Below, piece after piece: positions 24,726 to 26,100 of a DNA stretch of 26,100 nucleotides. A program made the translations under genes and the position numbers. The first letter of the stretch is position 1; each line of letters begins with the position of its first letter. Below the pieces are notes generated by a model, which worked only from the letters and a program-made list of their open reading frames with translations, did no database searches and was not told the DNA's origin. The DNA comes from a virus: IMG/VR virus record IMGVR_UViG_3300017750_000097, positions 1 to 26,100 of that record; one strand, given 5' to 3'.

Positions 24726-24924
24726 AGTAAACCTCTTCTTCCTCTAGTAGTTCATTACACTCAGCCATGTCCTTGACATCAGCCTCTGACATGTAACTCA
24801 ACGCACAACTCAAAACATGTTCACTAGTCAGCACACCTTCTTCAATCAGTTCTAGAAGTTTATTCGTAGTTGCTCGAGCACTGCTCATATAGTCTCCTGC
24901 TGTTGTAAATTTTAAATCGTTCAT
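24724..24924 (-). CDS. Small acidic unknown protein
   Basis: The 66-residue product starts MNDLKFTTAGDYMSSARATTNKLL and continues LIEEGVLTSEHVLSCALSYMSEADVKDMAECNELLEEEE. This helical, acidic protein with a SYMSEADVKDMAE motif is of a kind I recognise from marine T4-like phages, without known function. ATG 24924 is preferred; the frame also opens at GTG 24948, but that start lies in a hairpin (24940-24976). The ribosome site is weak in both cases. The gene is second in a small leftward unit behind the 43-residue gene and its regulated sigma70 promoter, and its 3' end faces the structured RNA. Confidence 0.75.
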   Translation of the reverse strand: MNDLKFTTAGDYMSSARATTNKLLELIEEGVLTSEHVLSCALSYMSEADVKDMAECNELLEEEEVY

Positions 24925-24939
24925 AATGTACCAGATAAA

Positions 24940-24976
24940 TGAGAGCACCCACTGGTGAGGATTCTGAGCACTCTCA
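24940..24976 (-). promoter_or_regulatory. Leader hairpin before the 66-residue gene
   Basis: In minus-strand RNA the arms at 24966-24976 and 24940-24950 form 11 consecutive pairs, three of them G-U, around a 15-base loop. The opposite strand would have A-C mismatches at those places, so the hairpin suits the minus transcript. It lies between the 43-residue gene and the 66-residue gene. Confidence 0.4.
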
Positions 24977-24984
24977 GGTATTAT

Positions 24985-25116
24985 CTAGACTACTGTAGCC
25001 TTCTGACGTGCTACCTCTGCTTTCAACTCAGCAATCCTTGCCTCAAGTACAACCACATTACGTCTTGCAATCTCAGCTCGTGCTCGTGCTACAGATAATC
25101 GTTTTGAACTTTTCAT
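24985..25116 (-). CDS. 43-residue basic helical protein
   Basis: A short frame from ATG 25116 to TAG 24985 encodes MKSSKRLSVARARAEIARRN followed by VVVLEARIAELKAEVARQKATVV. The whole protein is alanine-, arginine- and leucine/isoleucine-rich with a heptad-like pattern from about residue 8, predicting a single amphipathic helix or coiled coil. GAGAGA lies about eight bases before the ATG, and a near-perfect sigma70 promoter with an overlapping inverted repeat is 70 bases upstream. The combination of ribosome site, promoter and coding-like composition supports a real gene. It could be a small host-takeover or nucleic acid-binding protein; no family is recognised. Confidence 0.65.
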   Translation of the reverse strand: MKSSKRLSVARARAEIARRNVVVLEARIAELKAEVARQKATVV

Positions 25117-25180
25117 ATTGTGAATCTCTCTATTGAGAATTGAAAAATAGTGATTAGTCATTCATCACCACTGAAAGAAA

Positions 25181-25207
25181 CTCTAGTATACCCTATGCAT
25201 ACTAGAG
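25181..25207. promoter_or_regulatory. Operator-like perfect inverted repeat
   Basis: Arms CTCTAGTAT (25181-25189) and ATACTAGAG (25199-25207) are exact inverted copies nine bases apart, centred about two helical half-turns from each other. The repeat covers the whole spacer and most of the -10 element of the promoter at 25185-25213, the classic position for a repressor. Confidence 0.55.
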
Positions 25208-25213
25208 TGTCAA
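25185..25213 (-). promoter_or_regulatory. Sigma70-type promoter TTGACA-17-TATACT
   Basis: On the minus strand TTGACA (25208-25213) and TATACT (25185-25190) are 17 bases apart. Transcription would begin near 25178 and enter the 43-residue gene and then the 66-residue gene. This is typical of strong early phage promoters read by host RNA polymerase. Confidence 0.8.
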
Positions 25214-25252
25214 GACTTTTTTTCACATTCAGCCCAGGGGCTAAGCATGCTT

Positions 25253-25528
25253 TTAGTCTACTGCATGATACCTTACATGAGTAGTCAGCCCCTTGTCACT
25301 CCATTCCTTGGCTACTGAATCGGGGTTTCCATTAACCTCAGTGTAACCCACTGTTGCTTCATAACCCCACACAGGGTAGGTCTTAGCACTCCAGCCGTAC
25401 CCATAGGTTTTCCACCCTGTTCTGTACTTAGAAATTAGGTGTTTCTCAACTCCAGCTTTGAGCAGTGGAGATTTAGTCTTGGAAGAAACAGTGATGGAAT
25501 AGAAGTCAAACGTGTTAAGGGCACTCAT
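25253..25528 (-). CDS. Unknown 91-residue protein
   Basis: The product begins MSALNTFDFYSITVSSKTKS and is beta-type with many aromatic residues: YRTGWKTYGYGWSAKTYPVWGYEATVGYTEVNG, then SVAKEWSDKGLTTHVRYHAVD. No membrane segment, cysteine pair or catalytic motif is clear, and I do not recognise the family. AGAGA lies about seven bases before ATG 25528, and a TTGACA-17-TATACT promoter is 45 bases upstream, so it is probably an early gene that acts on the host. A short AGCC/GGCT hairpin after the stop lacks a T-run and is unlikely to end transcription. Confidence 0.75.
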   Translation of the reverse strand: MSALNTFDFYSITVSSKTKSPLLKAGVEKHLISKYRTGWKTYGYGWSAKTYPVWGYEATVGYTEVNGNPDSVAKEWSDKGLTTHVRYHAVD

Positions 25529-25572
25529 AATGATCTCTGTAGAAGTTCTTGTTACTCACTCAATACAAGAGT

Positions 25573-25601
25573 AGTATACCAAGTGCTGGAGTCAATGTCA
25601 A
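25573..25601 (-). promoter_or_regulatory. Sigma70-type promoter TTGACA-17-TATACT
   Basis: On the minus strand TTGACA (25596-25601) and TATACT (25573-25578) are 17 bases apart. Transcription would begin near 25566 and reach ATG 25528 after a leader of about 38 bases. Its hexamers and spacing equal those of the promoter at 25185-25213, but it lacks that promoter's inverted repeat. Confidence 0.8.
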
Positions 25602-25640
25602 GAAAAAAATTCAAGAAAAATAAAAAAGTTTTGTGTCATT

Positions 25641-25705
25641 TCTGTGTCACAAATCAAGAAGTGTACCACGTTACATCTCTGTGACATGTGTCAAAAAGTG
25701 TACCA
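25641..25705. repeat. Two 28-base direct repeats, 37-base period
   Basis: Copies at 25641-25668 and 25678-25705 match at 22 of 28 positions by eye, starting TCTGTG and ending AAGTGTACCA with one variable base just before. The second contains the inverted pair TGACA/TGTCA. A shorter relative, AGTGTGCCA, occurs near 25739. Possible protein-binding sites. Confidence 0.55.
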
Positions 25706-25790
25706 TTTCAGTTTGGTATGGCATTTGCAAATACAATTAGTGTGCCAAAGAAAAAACTTGAAAAATTTCGTGGGCACGGGTAAAGATGTC

Positions 25791-25820
25791 ATGAGCATCC
25801 GTAGAATTCTATGAGCATCC
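25791..25820. repeat. Direct repeat ATGAGCATCC x2 flanking AGAATTCT
   Basis: Two exact 10-base copies (25791-25800, 25811-25820) are separated by ten bases that include the palindrome AGAATTCT. A period of 20 bases puts them on nearly the same face of the helix. Confidence 0.5.
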
Positions 25821-25866
25821 AGTGTTCTCTAGCCTTTAAACATATATCATAACATAAAAACATTTT

Positions 25867-26100
25867 CTACGCATCTTCTATTTTATACCCATGCATACTC
25901 AGAAACTTTTCAAAGGAAATATTTTTTGTATACTTACTTTGATACAAAAGATGTAATGCAGTGCTCACAATTTCTGATGGATACTCCTTACGTTTAATCG
26001 AATACCCAGAAGCTTCATCCTGTGAAAAGTGTTTTTCAATTATCTCCTTTGCATAGTAATAATCCCTATCTTTTCTTATTTCATTCTTCAGTTCAATACA
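25867..26100 (-). CDS. C-terminal part of an unknown protein, 5' end outside the window
   Basis: The minus-strand frame is open from base 26100 to TAG at 25867-25869 and gives 77 residues. They include ELKNEIRKDRDYYYAKEIIE, then KHFSQDEASGYSIKRKEYPSE, and end FEKFLSMHGYKIEDA. The sequence is mainly helical and charged with many Tyr and Lys, and codon choice looks normal for the window. No family is recognised from this fragment. It ends just left of the 338-base control region and lies in the same orientation as the other small early-type genes. Confidence 0.65.
   Translation of the reverse strand, partial: CIELKNEIRKDRDYYYAKEIIEKHFSQDEASGYSIKRKEYPSEIVSTALHLLYQSKYTKNISFEKFLSMHGYKIEDA

Larger units (their letters stand above)
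25529..25866. other. Gene-free regulatory stretch (338 bases)
   Basis: No gene was found. It contains a sigma70 promoter (25573-25601), two 28-base imperfect direct repeats (25641-25668 and 25678-25705), the palindrome ATTTGCAAAT (25723-25732), and two copies of ATGAGCATCC (25791-25800 and 25811-25820) around the palindrome AGAATTCT. A control region, or conceivably part of a replication start, are possibilities. Confidence 0.55.

Noticed and set aside
25230-25245. AGCCC/GGGCT hairpin as a terminator
   Set aside because: The loop is only two bases at full pairing and there is no T-run after it in either direction.
1-26100. CRISPR array, integrase, transposase or attachment site
   Set aside because: No regularly spaced exact repeats with spacers, no recombinase-like protein and no terminal duplications were seen.

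Overview
The window looks like part of the genome of a marine T4-like myovirus (contractile tail). The DNA is AT-rich. Genes are tightly packed, often with ATGA-type stop/start overlaps, and T4-type late promoters (ATAAATA core) sit in the few gaps. The leftmost ~20 kb is a minus-strand block encoding most of a T4-like baseplate and its appendages. No tRNA, integrase, insertion sequence or CRISPR array was seen. The host cannot be read from the sequence; the gene set fits phages of abundant marine bacteria (cyanobacteria, SAR11 or other alphaproteobacteria).

Region 1 (1-20,380, minus strand, transcribed right to left): an unrecognised 501-residue protein, a PAAR spike tip, a gp5-type hub/needle protein without lysozyme, a small unknown protein, gp25, gp6, a gp7-like wedge protein, a repetitive fibre-like protein with a possible cupredoxin-like C-terminus, gp8, a 2081-residue DUF4815-type protein, a small coiled-coil protein, a repeat-containing fibre protein and the 5' part of another small structural-type gene. 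The order 5-25-6-7-8 follows the logic of T4.

Region 2 (19,749-23,158, minus strand): metabolic and unknown genes upstream of the baseplate block. These are a complete-looking orotidine-5'-phosphate decarboxylase (pyrF), a MazG-like nucleotide pyrophosphohydrolase, a one-helix holin-like membrane protein, two unknown proteins, a putative lipoprotein and a 356-residue unknown protein. A strong sigma70-type promoter lies inside this block.

Region 3 (23,159-24,725): the only plus-strand genes. A palindromic TATTTATAAATA element acts as back-to-back late promoters between the 356-residue unknown gene and a gene for an SbmA/BacA-family peptide transporter. A second late promoter precedes a small two-helix membrane protein. 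After it comes a candidate structured RNA (14-bp perfect closing stem, alternative pairing partner, U-run).

Region 4 (24,724-26,100, minus strand): small early-type genes with near-consensus sigma70 promoters (TTGACA-17-TATACT, twice). One promoter is overlaid by a perfect inverted repeat resembling an operator. A 43-residue helical protein, a 66-residue protein, a 91-residue protein and a truncated gene at the right edge are present. A 338-bp gap holds promoter and repeat elements.

The most notable point is the combination of a phage-borne SbmA/BacA-like inner-membrane transporter under late control, phage pyrF and mazG beside the tail genes, and an unidentified structured RNA downstream of the transporter locus.
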